NCBI RefSeq assembly: GCF_005048225.1
Contig: NZ_SUNI01000018.1
Coordinates: forward strand, 1-64,000
Reading direction: 5' to 3'
From: Paracoccus gahaiensis
GTDB lineage: Bacteria > Pseudomonadota > Alphaproteobacteria > Rhodobacterales > Rhodobacteraceae
Length of the DNA: 64,000 nucleotides
In this document: in pieces, positions 16,243 to 26,285 of the stretch
How the letters are laid out: every line of letters starts with the position of its first letter
How positions within the stretch are numbered: position 1 is the first letter of the stretch
Program-made: the position numbers and the translations under genes
Notes under the pieces: generated by a model
Told to the model about the DNA's origin: nothing
Databases searched by the model: none
The model's input: only the letters and a program-made list of their open reading frames with translations

Positions 16243-17406
16243 TCACTCGGCCAGTTCGCGCATAACCTTGATCAGATCTGACTTGCCCTCAAAGCCGATC
16301 CCCGGAATGTCCGGCATGACAATATGCCCTTCTTCGACCTTCACGCCATCGGGAAAGCCGCCATAGGGCTGGAACAGGTCCGGATAACTTTCGTTCCCCC
16401 CCAGGCCCAGACCCGCCGCAATGTTGAGCGACATCTGGTGGCCACCGTGCGGAATGCAGCGCGATGGCGACCATCCGAGTTGATCCAGAACGTCGAGCGT
16501 GCGCAGATATTCCACCAGCCCATAAGACAGCGCGCAGTCGAACTGCAGCCAGTCCCGATCTGGGCGCATGCCGCCGTGACGGATCAAGTTGCGGGCATCC
16601 TGATGCGAGAACAGGTTCTCGCCAGTGGCCATCGGACCCGGATAGAACTCTGCCATGGCGGCCTGAAGCTGGTAGTCCAGCGGGTCGCCGATCTCTTCAT
16701 ACCAGAACAGTGGATAGTCCCGCAGCATCTTGGCGTATGCAATCGCGGTCTCCAAATCGAACCGCCCGTTGGCATCGACGGCAAGCTGCGCCTCGCTACC
16801 GATCTCGGTCAGAACAGCCTCAATCCGACGCTGATCCTCGGCGATGGAGGCGCCGCCGATCTTCATCTTGACCACGTTGTAGCCCCGGTCAAGATAGCTG
16901 CGCATTTCCTTGCACAGGGCGCTGTCGTCCTTGCCGGGATAGTAATAGCCGCCCGCCGCATAGACGAACACGCGCGGGTCTGCCTCGCGACCCTTAATCT
17001 CTGCCAAATGTCTGAACAGTGGTTTTCCAGCAATCTTCGCGACCGCGTCCCAAACCGCCATGTCGAGGGTTCCAACTGCGACCGACCGTTCCCCATGGCC
17101 GCCGGGCTTTTCGTTCGTCATCATCGCCGCCCAGATCCGGGTCGGGTCAAGATTGTCACCGGCATCGGTGACGAGGCTTGCCGGATCGGCCTCCAGAATC
17201 CGGTCGCGGAACCGTTCGCGGATCAGGCCGCCCTGACCATAGCGCCCGTTGGAGTTGAAGCCGTAACCGACGACGCGCCGCCCGTCGCGAACGACATCGG
17301 TGACGACCGCGACCAGACTGGCCGTCATCTTGCTGAAGTCGATATAGGCGTTGCGGATGGGCGATGAGATCGGCTTGGTCACTTCGCAGACATCGATGAT
17401 ACGCAT
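16243..17406 (-). CDS. tarD: D(-)-tartrate dehydratase (enolase superfamily)
   Basis: This 387-aa enzyme closely follows the Bradyrhizobium D-tartrate dehydratase as I remember it. The KMK motif has Lys180 and Lys182, metal ligands are Asp211, Glu237 and Glu263, and the general acid His320 is in PHGGH; each is two positions before the Bradyrhizobium numbering. The reaction is D-tartrate to oxaloacetate plus water, Mg-dependent and cytoplasmic. AAGGA 8 nt before ATG 17406 fixes the start. It is divergent from a LysR gene with a T-N11-A box between, and separated from the tartrate import/dehydrogenase operon by two regulators. Confidence 0.92.
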   Translation of the reverse strand: MRIIDVCEVTKPISSPIRNAYIDFSKMTASLVAVVTDVVRDGRRVVGYGFNSNGRYGQGGLIRERFRDRILEADPASLVTDAGDNLDPTRIWAAMMTNEKPGGHGERSVAVGTLDMAVWDAVAKIAGKPLFRHLAEIKGREADPRVFVYAAGGYYYPGKDDSALCKEMRSYLDRGYNVVKMKIGGASIAEDQRRIEAVLTEIGSEAQLAVDANGRFDLETAIAYAKMLRDYPLFWYEEIGDPLDYQLQAAMAEFYPGPMATGENLFSHQDARNLIRHGGMRPDRDWLQFDCALSYGLVEYLRTLDVLDQLGWSPSRCIPHGGHQMSLNIAAGLGLGGNESYPDLFQPYGGFPDGVKVEEGHIVMPDIPGIGFEGKSDLIKVMRELAE

Positions 17407-17453
17407 GAGATCGGTCCTTGTGCCGGGAATGAACGTCGGCTTACGCGCCGGAG

Positions 17454-17498
17454 CGGATCGGCGCCAATGCCAATGTGGCACCGTTCTGTGCCGATCCG
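17454..17498. repeat. Perfect 9-bp inverted repeat around the LysR box
   Basis: CGGATCGGC (17454-17462) and GCCGATCCG (17490-17498) are perfect inverted copies whose centres are 36 bp apart. They flank the TGCCAATGTGGCA box in the tarD/LysR divergent promoter and may be outer contacts for a LysR tetramer. Confidence 0.5.
17468..17480. promoter_or_regulatory. LysR-type T-N11-A box
   Basis: TGCCAATGTGGCA is a palindrome (TGCCA-ATG-TGGCA) with the T-N11-A spacing of LysR recognition sites, 62 bp upstream of the tarD start and about 100 bp upstream of the LysR start. A second palindrome, GGCCACATGGCC at 17521-17532, lies closer to the regulator gene and may be the activation or autoregulatory site. 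Confidence 0.5.
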
Positions 17499-17586
17499 GC
17501 ATGGCCGAATCAGATGTTTTGGCCACATGGCCTTGCCATTGAGATATGCCTGTCGGATCATGATGCCGAAACAGCATGGCTTCTAC

Positions 17587-18516
17587 ATGGACACGACATG
17601 GCTGGCCGATCTGAAGGCTCTCTCCGAGACGCTGAATTTCTCACGCGCGGCGCAGATCAGGAACATCACGCAACCCGCCTTCGGTCGGCGCATCCGGGCG
17701 CTGGAGGCATGGTGCGGTGTCAGTCTGGTCGAGCGGGGCAGTCACCGTCTGTCACTGACCCCCGCAGGCACCGTAATGCTGGACGCTGCGGGCGACGTGC
17801 TTCGGCGTCTGGACCGCGCCCGCGACGACATCGATCAGGCGCGCACCGCAACGCTGACCTTCGCCGCTACGCATGCTTTGTCCTTCACCTTCTTTCCCGC
17901 CTGGATCAAGGGCCTTGGGACGGGCGCCGCGACCCAGCCCATGCGGCTTTTGTCGGACAACATGATCCGCTGCGAACGGATGATGCAGGCGGGCGAGGCA
18001 CAGTTCTTGCTGTGCCACCATCACGTTGCCAGCCCGACCTGCCTGCCCGACGCCGGGTTCGACCATGTCGTGCTGGCGCGTGACCGGCTGGTTCCGGTGA
18101 CCGGACGTGACGGCGCGGGCCGGCCTCTGCACCGCCTTCCCGGCACGCCCGCCCGCCCGGTGCCGCACATTGCCTTTGAACCCAGTTCCGGGATGGGCCG
18201 CATTCTGGCCGCAGCCCTGCCGTCCTGCGACGGGCCACTGCATCTGTCGCCGCTGTTCAGTTCCCATCTGGCGATGGCGGTGAAGGCGCTGGCGATCGAG
18301 GGCAAGGGCGTGGGCTGGATCCCCGACAGTCTGGCGCGCGACGAGTTGGGGCCCGGCGGGCGGCTTGCCGGTGGCGGCGATGGCTGGCATGTCGATGTTG
18401 ATATCGCGCTGTTCCGCCCCAGTGCCCCGCTTGGGGCGCGGGCCGAACGGTTCTGGCAGCAGCTGGGCGAGGCCGCCTCGGTCAGGGCAGCTGCAAATCA
18501 CCCGAACGCTCTTTGA
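17587..18516 (+). CDS. LysR-family regulator, probable tarD regulator
   Basis: From ATG 17587 the protein is 309 aa and begins MDTTWLADLKALSETLNFSR, a typical LysR start. The HTH continues through ITQPAFGRRIRALEAWCGV. ATG 17560 or 17563 would add eight or nine residues and cannot be excluded, since no start has a strong ribosome binding site. The rest is a substrate-binding domain. It is divergent from tarD and probably activates it in response to tartrate. Its 3' end overlaps the next, convergent LysR gene by 35 bp. Confidence 0.85.
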   Translation: MDTTWLADLKALSETLNFSRAAQIRNITQPAFGRRIRALEAWCGVSLVERGSHRLSLTPAGTVMLDAAGDVLRRLDRARDDIDQARTATLTFAATHALSFTFFPAWIKGLGTGAATQPMRLLSDNMIRCERMMQAGEAQFLLCHHHVASPTCLPDAGFDHVVLARDRLVPVTGRDGAGRPLHRLPGTPARPVPHIAFEPSSGMGRILAAALPSCDGPLHLSPLFSSHLAMAVKALAIEGKGVGWIPDSLARDELGPGGRLAGGGDGWHVDVDIALFRPSAPLGARAERFWQQLGEAASVRAAANHPNAL

Positions 18517-19381
18517 TCCGGTCACGCAGCAGGTCGATGAACATCCGGACCTTGGCCGACAGGTTCAGCCTTTCGGGATAGACGGCCATTATATCGGCCC
18601 GCATCACGTGACGCGGCAGCACCACGTCGAGCCGCCCGTCGCTGACATGACGGGCAATGTCCCATTCCGACCTCAGCATGATGCCATGACCTGCCAGCAC
18701 CCAGGATACGGCGATCTCGCCGTCGTTGGTCGACATGTCGCCGGCCACCCGGACCATGGCGTCATCGCCAAAGCGCCAGACGTCATAGGCGGAATGTTCC
18801 TGACGCAGCACGATGCAGGAATGATGGGCCAGATCGGACAGGCGTTTCGGCAGGCCCCGCGCGGCGATGTATTCGGGAGAGGCGATGAGCACCCGGCGGT
18901 TGCGCAACAGCAGTGCCATGACATGCCGCGTGGCGGTCGGCTCGCCAAAGCGGATCTGAAGGTCGAACCCGTCTTCGACGATGTTGCAAGGGGCGTCTGT
19001 CAGGACCAGCTGGGTCTGCAGGTCGCGATAGCGGGCGGCAAAGGCCGACAAGGCGGGGGCAACATGCTCGCGCCCAAACTGAAATGTCGCGTTTACCCGA
19101 AGCAGTCCCTGCGGTGCGCCCCTGCTGGCCGAAATCGCCCCTTCGGCGGTCGCGATCCGGCCGATGATGTCAAGGCAGGCCTGCAGATAGGCCTCGCCCT
19201 CGCTGGTCAGGCTCAGCCTTCGGGTGGTGCGGCTGATCAGGCGCACGCCCAGCCTGTCCTCGATCCGGGCCAGCCTGCGGCTGACTGCCGAGGCGGTGAC
19301 GCCCAGATCCAGCGCGGCCTCGGCCAGGCTGTTGCGCTGACCCACGACCGCAAAGAAGTTCATGTCGCTCTCGCCGACCAT
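18482..19381 (-). CDS. LysR-family regulator, probable tartrate-operon regulator
   Basis: The 299-aa protein has an N-terminal HTH (SLAEAALDLGVTASAVSRRLARIE), the LTSEGEAYLQ turn that follows it, and a C-terminal effector domain. It belongs to the large LysR branch often seen next to dehydrogenases. ATG 19363 is an alternative start. It is divergent from tctC-tctAB-ttuC-ttuC-ttuD, so it likely controls that operon, while the other LysR controls tarD. A 15-bp inverted repeat lies in the promoter region between them. Confidence 0.87.
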   Translation of the reverse strand: MVGESDMNFFAVVGQRNSLAEAALDLGVTASAVSRRLARIEDRLGVRLISRTTRRLSLTSEGEAYLQACLDIIGRIATAEGAISASRGAPQGLLRVNATFQFGREHVAPALSAFAARYRDLQTQLVLTDAPCNIVEDGFDLQIRFGEPTATRHVMALLLRNRRVLIASPEYIAARGLPKRLSDLAHHSCIVLRQEHSAYDVWRFGDDAMVRVAGDMSTNDGEIAVSWVLAGHGIMLRSEWDIARHVSDGRLDVVLPRHVMRADIMAVYPERLNLSAKVRMFIDLLRDRIKERSGDLQLP

Positions 19382-19501
19382 GCCCGCCCCATTCGTTCCT
19401 TCAGTTCAATAATGAAGTGCGCAACCGGAATTTCCCAGCTCTGATTTCAGGGGCTAGAGTTGGCAAGGGTCGGAGGAGGACTCGGTTTACGACGAATGAT
19501 G

Positions 19502-19545
19502 CCGTTGCGGCCATGCGATGCGCCCGCGCTGCATGGCCGCAACGG
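19502..19545. repeat. 15-bp perfect inverted repeat upstream of tctC
   Basis: CCGTTGCGGCCATGC (19502-19516) and GCATGGCCGCAACGG (19531-19545) match perfectly across a 14-nt spacer, ending 61 bp before the tctC start. In RNA it would be a very stable hairpin; in DNA a large operator. No T-run follows, so a simple intrinsic terminator is unlikely. Confidence 0.65.
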
Positions 19546-19606
19546 TCGACCCGGAAGCCCGGTCGGGAACGCTCCGGGCGTCGAGATAACTGTCTGGGAG
19601 GACATC

Positions 19607-20569
19607 ATGACCATCAAATGCACATTCGCCGCAGCGGCCGCCATGGCCCTTGCCACCGCACTGCCCGCCAGCGCGCAGACGGCCGACGAGTTTCCAAGCA
19701 AGGCCATCACCTATATCCTGCCCTTCGATCCGGGCGGGGAGTCCGACATTGCCGCGCGCTTTCAGCAGGCGGTCTGGAATGCCCATACCGGTCATGACGT
19801 GATCATCCAGTATCAGCCCGGCGCGGGCGGCGCGCAGGCTTGGTCGCAGCTGAACGATATAGCGGGCGACGGCTATACCGTGATGGGCATCAACCTGCCC
19901 CACACAATCCTGCAGCCACTGGAAGGCAATGCCGGATACACGACCGAGGATCTGACCCCGATCCATTATTTCCATTACACGCCCAATGCCATCTTCGTCC
20001 CCTCGGACAGCGAATTCGAGACATTGCAGCAGCTGGTCGATCACGCCACCGCCAATCCCGGCATGGTCACGCTGGCCGGGTCGGGGTCGAAATCGGCCAA
20101 CAATCTGGGCCAGCTGGAATTCGATCAGGCCGCCGGGATCACCACCACCTATGTGCCGTTTTCGGGCACCGGCCCGTCGATCACGGCGGTGCTGGGCAAC
20201 CAGACGACGGGCGGGTTCAACTATGCGACCTCGGCGATGGCGCAGGGGGATGCGCTGCGGATGCTGGCCGTCGCCTCCGAGGAACGGATGCCCGCCTTCC
20301 CGGATGTGCCGACCTTTACCGAGCTGGGATTCGAGATCGTGGGCGGCGCCTATCGCGGCATCGCCGTGCCCGCATCGACCCCCGAAGATATTCGCCAGCG
20401 CCTGTCCGACATCGTGTCCGAGATCAATGCAGATCCCGAATTCGTGACCCGGATGGAGGAGGGCGGCTTTGTTCTGACCGACATCCCCTATGACGAAATG
20501 CCCGAATTCGTCGCGCAGATGACCGAGGAATACAGCGCAGGCGCAGCCGCCCTGGGCATCGGCGAATAA
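19607..20569 (+). CDS. tctC: TTT periplasmic binding protein TctC, probably tartrate-binding
   Basis: This 320-aa binding protein has a Sec leader (MTIKCTFAAAAAMALATALPASAQ) and the Bug-family motif ITYILPFDPGGESDIAARF. GGGAGG just before ATG 19607 excludes the longer frame, which would read through the inverted repeat. The gene begins an operon of importer, two tartrate-type dehydrogenases and glycerate kinase, so its ligand is probably a tartrate isomer or related hydroxy-diacid. The C-terminal end is 13 bp from the next gene. Confidence 0.9.
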   Translation: MTIKCTFAAAAAMALATALPASAQTADEFPSKAITYILPFDPGGESDIAARFQQAVWNAHTGHDVIIQYQPGAGGAQAWSQLNDIAGDGYTVMGINLPHTILQPLEGNAGYTTEDLTPIHYFHYTPNAIFVPSDSEFETLQQLVDHATANPGMVTLAGSGSKSANNLGQLEFDQAAGITTTYVPFSGTGPSITAVLGNQTTGGFNYATSAMAQGDALRMLAVASEERMPAFPDVPTFTELGFEIVGGAYRGIAVPASTPEDIRQRLSDIVSEINADPEFVTRMEEGGFVLTDIPYDEMPEFVAQMTEEYSAGAAALGIGE

Positions 20570-20582
20570 CGGAGGCAGGTGG

Positions 20583-22613
20583 ATGGAACTGCTCGGCTAT
20601 TTCCTGAATGCGCTGACCCCTCTGAACCTTGGACTGGCGCTGGCGGGGGTCGTTCTGGGGACGATCATCGGCGCGCTGCCGGGGCTGTCCGCGACGATGG
20701 CGGTGGCTGTTCTGGTGCCATTCACCTTTGCCATGGAACCGGCCTCGGGCCTGATCGCGCTTGGCGCGATCTATACCGGGGCCATCTATGGGGGCGCCTT
20801 CGCCGCCATTCTGGTGAACACGCCCGGAACGCCCTCATCCATCGCCACGACCTTTGACGGCTATCCGATGGCGCAGCGGGGCGATGGCGGGCTGGCGGTG
20901 ACGCTGGCCACGCTGGCATCCGTCTGCGGCGGCCTGATCGGTGCGCTGGCTTTGTTGTTTCTGGCCCCTCCGCTGGCCCGGGTCGCATTGGCCTTTGGTC
21001 CGCCGGAATATTTCTGGCTGGCGGTATTTGGTTTGACGCTGATCGCGGCCCTGTCCGTGGGCAACACTCTGAAGGGTCTGATCGGCGCCTGCATCGGCCT
21101 GCTCTTGTCGATGGTCGGCGTGGCCGTCGTCGGCGGGGATGTGCGCCTGACCGGAAACCTACCGTCCTTCCTGGGCGGGATCGACGTCGTGTCGGCGCTA
21201 ATCGGTCTTTATTGCGTGCCGGTCATTCTGGATCTGGTCGCGACTCGGGCCGCACATCTTAAGGTGCCCGACAGCGACAAGGGCTATCGTCTGCGCGAGG
21301 CGGGCGGGATTGCCTGGGCCTCGCGGTTCAACGTGGTGCGGTCGTCGGTGATCGGCACCGTGGTGGGCATTCTGCCGGGCGCGGGCGGCTCGATCGCCGG
21401 TCTGGTCAGCTATACCGAGGCGCGGCGGTCATCCCCCCGCTCGGCCAATTTCGGCAAGGGCGAACCCGATGGCGTCATCGCGACCGAGGCCGCCAACAAC
21501 GCTACCGTCGGCGGCGGCTTCATTCCCACGCTGGTGCTGGGCATCCCGGGCACGCCGCCCGATGCGATCATCCTGGGCGCGCTGTTGGTTCAGGGGATCC
21601 AGATCGGCCCGCAACTGTTCACGGGCGAGGCCGATATCGTCTATACCTTCATCTTCGGCCTGCTGATCGCCACCGTGCTGATGCTGCCCGCCGGGCTGCT
21701 GATCGGGCGCTATGCCTATCGTTCGATCATCTCGTTCCCGAAATCGCTGCTGGTGCCGACCATCGCGTTCCTGACCGTGGTGGGATCGTTCGCGATTCAC
21801 TCCAGCGTCCATGATGTGCAGGTCATGTTCGGATTGGGCGTTCTGGGATGGGTGCTGAACCGGTATGGGTTTCAGGCCTCTCCCATCGTGCTGGGGCTGG
21901 TGCTGGGGCAGATCGCGGAACAGGGGTTCGTGCAGACCTATCTGATCGGCAATGCCAGCGGCAATCTGACCGGCATGTATTTCGGGCGTCCCATCAGCAT
22001 CGGCATCATCGCGGCAGCGCTGCTGTCGCTGTGCTATCCATTCTATGCCGAATGGCGGGCCAAGCGGAAAAACACCCGTCCGCTGACCGAGATCGCCATC
22101 GGGGCCGAGGGGCATCCGGCCGAGACGGTCGTCGCCCCGGTCCGGGCCCTTCCCGCCGCCCGCGTCCCCGACACGGGCGCGCTGGTCGCGGCGGTGATGT
22201 TCATCGCGGTCGGCGCCCTTGCCCTGATGGATACGGGCGGGATGAGCGCGATGGGATCGGTTTTTCCCCGCGCCATATCTATCCTGCTGATCGCGCTGTC
22301 GCTGTTGATGGGTGTGCTTGCCCTGACCGGACGCGGGGTCCGTGCGACTCCGCCCGAACCGGCGGCGACCGCGCGGCGGCGCACCGTTCTGGGCGCCATC
22401 TTCGGGCTTTGGGTGCTGGCCATTCCGCTGCTGGGCTTTGCGGCCTCCGGGTTGATCGCCTTTCTGACGATGATGGTCGTGGCTGAACATGACCGCCAGC
22501 CGATGGCGGTCTGGGTGCGCCGCACGGTGATCGCCGTGGGGGTGGTGGGCGCGTTCTGGCTGCTGATGTCACGGCTGCTCATGCTGCGCATGCCTGCTGG
22601 GCTGCTTTTCTGA
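20583..22613 (+). CDS. tctA: TctA-TctB fusion permease of a TTT system
   Basis: At 676 aa this is about 170 residues longer than usual TctA. Residues 1 to about 500 are TctA, with IGALPGLSATMAVAVLVPFT, GGAFAAILVNTPGTPSSIAT and VGILPGAGGSIAGLVSYTEA. After a polar linker (about 500-530) come four more hydrophobic segments ending LLMSRLLMLRMPAGLLF, which have TctB size and topology. No separate tctB is present, so both membrane subunits are made as one chain. It works with the upstream TctC. Confidence 0.9.
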   Translation: MELLGYFLNALTPLNLGLALAGVVLGTIIGALPGLSATMAVAVLVPFTFAMEPASGLIALGAIYTGAIYGGAFAAILVNTPGTPSSIATTFDGYPMAQRGDGGLAVTLATLASVCGGLIGALALLFLAPPLARVALAFGPPEYFWLAVFGLTLIAALSVGNTLKGLIGACIGLLLSMVGVAVVGGDVRLTGNLPSFLGGIDVVSALIGLYCVPVILDLVATRAAHLKVPDSDKGYRLREAGGIAWASRFNVVRSSVIGTVVGILPGAGGSIAGLVSYTEARRSSPRSANFGKGEPDGVIATEAANNATVGGGFIPTLVLGIPGTPPDAIILGALLVQGIQIGPQLFTGEADIVYTFIFGLLIATVLMLPAGLLIGRYAYRSIISFPKSLLVPTIAFLTVVGSFAIHSSVHDVQVMFGLGVLGWVLNRYGFQASPIVLGLVLGQIAEQGFVQTYLIGNASGNLTGMYFGRPISIGIIAAALLSLCYPFYAEWRAKRKNTRPLTEIAIGAEGHPAETVVAPVRALPAARVPDTGALVAAVMFIAVGALALMDTGGMSAMGSVFPRAISILLIALSLLMGVLALTGRGVRATPPEPAATARRRTVLGAIFGLWVLAIPLLGFAASGLIAFLTMMVVAEHDRQPMAVWVRRTVIAVGVVGAFWLLMSRLLMLRMPAGLLF

Positions 22614-22657
22614 CAAACCCGATCGTCACTGCGGCGATCCAATAAGATGAGGCTGAC

Positions 22658-23728
<1,071 letters not shown>

Positions 23729-23743
23729 AAGACGAGGAGACAG

Positions 23744-24820
23744 ATGATGAAGACCTACAGGATTGCAGCCATTCCCGCCGACGGCATCGGCCCCGAGGTC
23801 ATCGCTGCCGGCCTTCAGGCACTTGAGGCACTGGCACGGCGTGATGGCGGGTTCACCGTCGATGTGACCGAGTTCGATTGGAGTTCGGACCGATATAAGA
23901 GAACCGGCGCCCTTATGCCGGAGGACGGGCTTGACCAGCTGAAAGCCTTCGATGCGATCTTCTTCGGCGCCGTGGGGGCCCCCGACGTTCCGGACCATAT
24001 TACCCTTTGGGGATTGCGCCTGCCGATCTGTCAGGGTTTCGATCAATATGCGAATGTCCGACCGACAAAAATCATGCCGGGAATTTCCTCGCCCTTATCG
24101 AATGTCGGGCCAGGCGATCTGGATTGGGTCATCGTGCGGGAAAACTCCGAGGGTGAATATTCCGGCCATGGCGGGCGCGCCCATAAGGGGATGCCCGAAG
24201 AGGTGGGCACCGAAGTGGCGATCTTCACCCGCGTGGGGGTCACGCGGATCATGCGCTATGCCTTCCGGCTGGCGCAGGCCCGACCGCGCAAGTTCCTGAC
24301 CGTGGTCACCAAATCGAACGCTCAGCGGTTCGGCATGGTGATGTGGGACGAGATCGCAGCCGAGGTCTCGAAGGAGTTTCCAGATGTAACGTGGGACAAG
24401 ATGCTAGTCGATGCGATGACCGTGCGAATGGTAAAGGATCCGCGCAGTCTCGATACCATCGTGGCGACGAACCTGCATGCCGACATCCTTTCGGATCTGG
24501 CCGGTGCCCTGGCAGGCAGTCTAGGGGTTGCTCCCACCGCCAACATCGACCCCGAGCGCCGCTATCCGTCGATGTTCGAACCGATCCACGGATCTGCATT
24601 TGATATCACCGGAAAAGGCATCGCCAACCCGGTTGCCACGTTCTGGACCGCCGCGCAGATGCTGGAACATCTGGGGGAAACGGCGGCCGCTGCACGACTG
24701 ATGCGCGCGGTGGAAAAGGTCTGCGCTGACCGGGTGATGACCCCCGACGTTGGTGGCGACGCCACGACCCAGCAGGTTACGGACGCTGTCTGCGACGCCA
24801 TTCGCGGCGAGAATATCTGA
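23744..24820 (+). CDS. ttuC: Tartrate dehydrogenase/decarboxylase-type enzyme, copy 2
   Basis: This 358-aa paralogue starts 15 bp after copy 1. It has IAAIPADGIGPEV, LWGLRLPICQGFDQYANVRP and NLHADILSDLAGALAGS. The substrate loop differs clearly from copy 1 (PICQGFDQYANVRP against RREFDQYVSLRP), so the two probably have different substrates or stereochemistry, for example meso- or L-tartrate against D-malate or an alkylmalate. It is followed 7 bp later by glycerate kinase, which consumes the D-glycerate made by tartrate dehydrogenase activity. Confidence 0.87.
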   Translation: MMKTYRIAAIPADGIGPEVIAAGLQALEALARRDGGFTVDVTEFDWSSDRYKRTGALMPEDGLDQLKAFDAIFFGAVGAPDVPDHITLWGLRLPICQGFDQYANVRPTKIMPGISSPLSNVGPGDLDWVIVRENSEGEYSGHGGRAHKGMPEEVGTEVAIFTRVGVTRIMRYAFRLAQARPRKFLTVVTKSNAQRFGMVMWDEIAAEVSKEFPDVTWDKMLVDAMTVRMVKDPRSLDTIVATNLHADILSDLAGALAGSLGVAPTANIDPERRYPSMFEPIHGSAFDITGKGIANPVATFWTAAQMLEHLGETAAAARLMRAVEKVCADRVMTPDVGGDATTQQVTDAVCDAIRGENI

Positions 24821-24827
24821 GGCGGCG

Positions 24828-26087
24828 ATGTGGGACGACGATGGTATCCGGAACCTGCTTCTTCGGATGATGGAGGCAGCCATAGCGGCGGCGGACCCTG
24901 CCGAGGCTCTCGCTCGACATCTGCCGGAAAAGCCGAAAGGCCGTTGCATCGTGGTGGGGGCGGGCAAATCCGCCGCTGCCATGGCGAGGGCGGTGGAACT
25001 GGCCTGGCCGAACGTCGACCTGTCGGGCGTTGTAGTTACCCGATATGGCCACTCCGTCCCCACGGACCACATCACCGTGCGAGAGGCCTCGCACCCGGTG
25101 CCCGATCAAGCGGGATTTGACGCCGCAACCGAGATCTTGCGCGTTGTCGAGGAGGCGGGGCGTGAGGATCTGGTGCTTGTCCTGATTTCGGGTGGTGGTT
25201 CGGCCTTGCTGAGCCTGCCACGCGATCCTCTGACTTTGGCGGACAAGGTCGCGGTGAACCGCCTGCTGTTGGCCTCTGGCCTTGCCATCGGGGAGATGAA
25301 CCGTGTTCGTCGCCGCCTCTCGTGGGTGAAAGGTGGCGGCCTAGCCCGGGCGGCTATGCCCGCTCGAGTGGTCACGTTGGCGATTTCTGATGTGCCGGGG
25401 GACGATCCTGCCGACATCGCGTCGGGCCCAACGGTGCCAGACCCGAGCGCGACACGCGACCTGTCCCATCTGGCCGCGATGCTAGGTCCGACATTGCCCG
25501 CTGCGGCGCGTGAAATGCTTTTGAAACCCGCCGCGCCGCAGGCTGCATTCCTAGCTGATTACCGATTAATTGCTGCACCGCAGATATCGCTGGAAGCGGC
25601 GGCCGAGATCGCTAGTCGGTCAGGGGTCACGCCGCTTATTCTGGGCGATGCGCTGGAAGGCGAAGCAGCACAGATGGGGATCGTCATGGGAGGGATTGCG
25701 CGTGCCGTGGCAGCGCATGGCATGCCTGTGAGGGCGCCGGCCGTTCTATTATCGGGAGGTGAGGGCACGGTGTCCTTCGGGGCCTCCAGTCCGGGGCGGG
25801 GCGGGCGCAATACCGAGTTTCTATTGGCGCTGGCGCAGACATTGGACGGACATCCGGGCATTTATGCACTTGCCGTGGACACTGACGGCATCGACGGAAC
25901 GGAGGATGCGGCAGGGGCCATGATTTCTCCCACCACCCTTGATCAGGCCCATGCGGTAGGCGTGGACCCACGTAAATTTTTGGCGGCTCACGACAGCTAC
26001 AGCTTTTTCGATGCGTTAGGTTCTCTGATCCGAACGGGCCCAACGCTGACGAATGTCAACGATTTTAGAGCGATTTTGGTCCTCTAA
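24828..26087 (+). CDS. ttuD: Glycerate 2-kinase (GckA/TtuD, MOFRL family)
   Basis: The 419-aa protein has the N-terminal DUF4147 domain with CIVVGAGKSAAAMARAVE and LVLISGGGSALLSLP. The C-terminal MOFRL domain contains LLSGGEGTVSFG, GGRNTEFLLALAQ and AVDTDGIDGTEDAAGA. ATP-dependent phosphorylation of D-glycerate to 2-phosphoglycerate channels the tartrate dehydrogenase product into glycolysis. The ATG at 24828, right after the ttuC stop with GAGG upstream, replaces an earlier in-frame start inside ttuC. It is the last gene of the operon. Confidence 0.9.
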   Translation: MWDDDGIRNLLLRMMEAAIAAADPAEALARHLPEKPKGRCIVVGAGKSAAAMARAVELAWPNVDLSGVVVTRYGHSVPTDHITVREASHPVPDQAGFDAATEILRVVEEAGREDLVLVLISGGGSALLSLPRDPLTLADKVAVNRLLLASGLAIGEMNRVRRRLSWVKGGGLARAAMPARVVTLAISDVPGDDPADIASGPTVPDPSATRDLSHLAAMLGPTLPAAAREMLLKPAAPQAAFLADYRLIAAPQISLEAAAEIASRSGVTPLILGDALEGEAAQMGIVMGGIARAVAAHGMPVRAPAVLLSGGEGTVSFGASSPGRGGRNTEFLLALAQTLDGHPGIYALAVDTDGIDGTEDAAGAMISPTTLDQAHAVGVDPRKFLAAHDSYSFFDALGSLIRTGPTLTNVNDFRAILVL

Positions 26088-26210
26088 CGCCTCAACTGAC
26101 AAATTCCCATGAGGAAGATCGTCTCACCTGGTCGTATGAGTGGACGAGCGATAGCTTAGTCCCGCACCAAAGATGCTGCCAAGGCTTAGATGGTTGCGAT
26201 AGGCATCAGT

Positions 26211-26269
26211 GTCCGGTTTTGGGAAGCGGGAGGCAGAGGGCGATAGTAGGCGTTCGGCCGGTATGGGCC
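26211..26269 (+). repeat. Dispersed intergenic repeat, copy A
   Basis: This 59-nt element starts GTCCGGTTTTGGGAAG and ends CCGGTATGGGCC. It aligns along its length, with conserved ends and about the same spacing, to copies at 36967 and 60692. It lies between the convergent ttuD and LysR genes. Confidence 0.45.
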
Positions 26270-26285
26270 GACAGTCTCACGCAGT

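Noticed and set aside
15060..17406. Prophage or integrative element boundaries around the recombinase
   Set aside because: No direct repeats, tRNA, excisionase or phage genes were found nearby; only the recombinase and a decayed regulator support past mobility.
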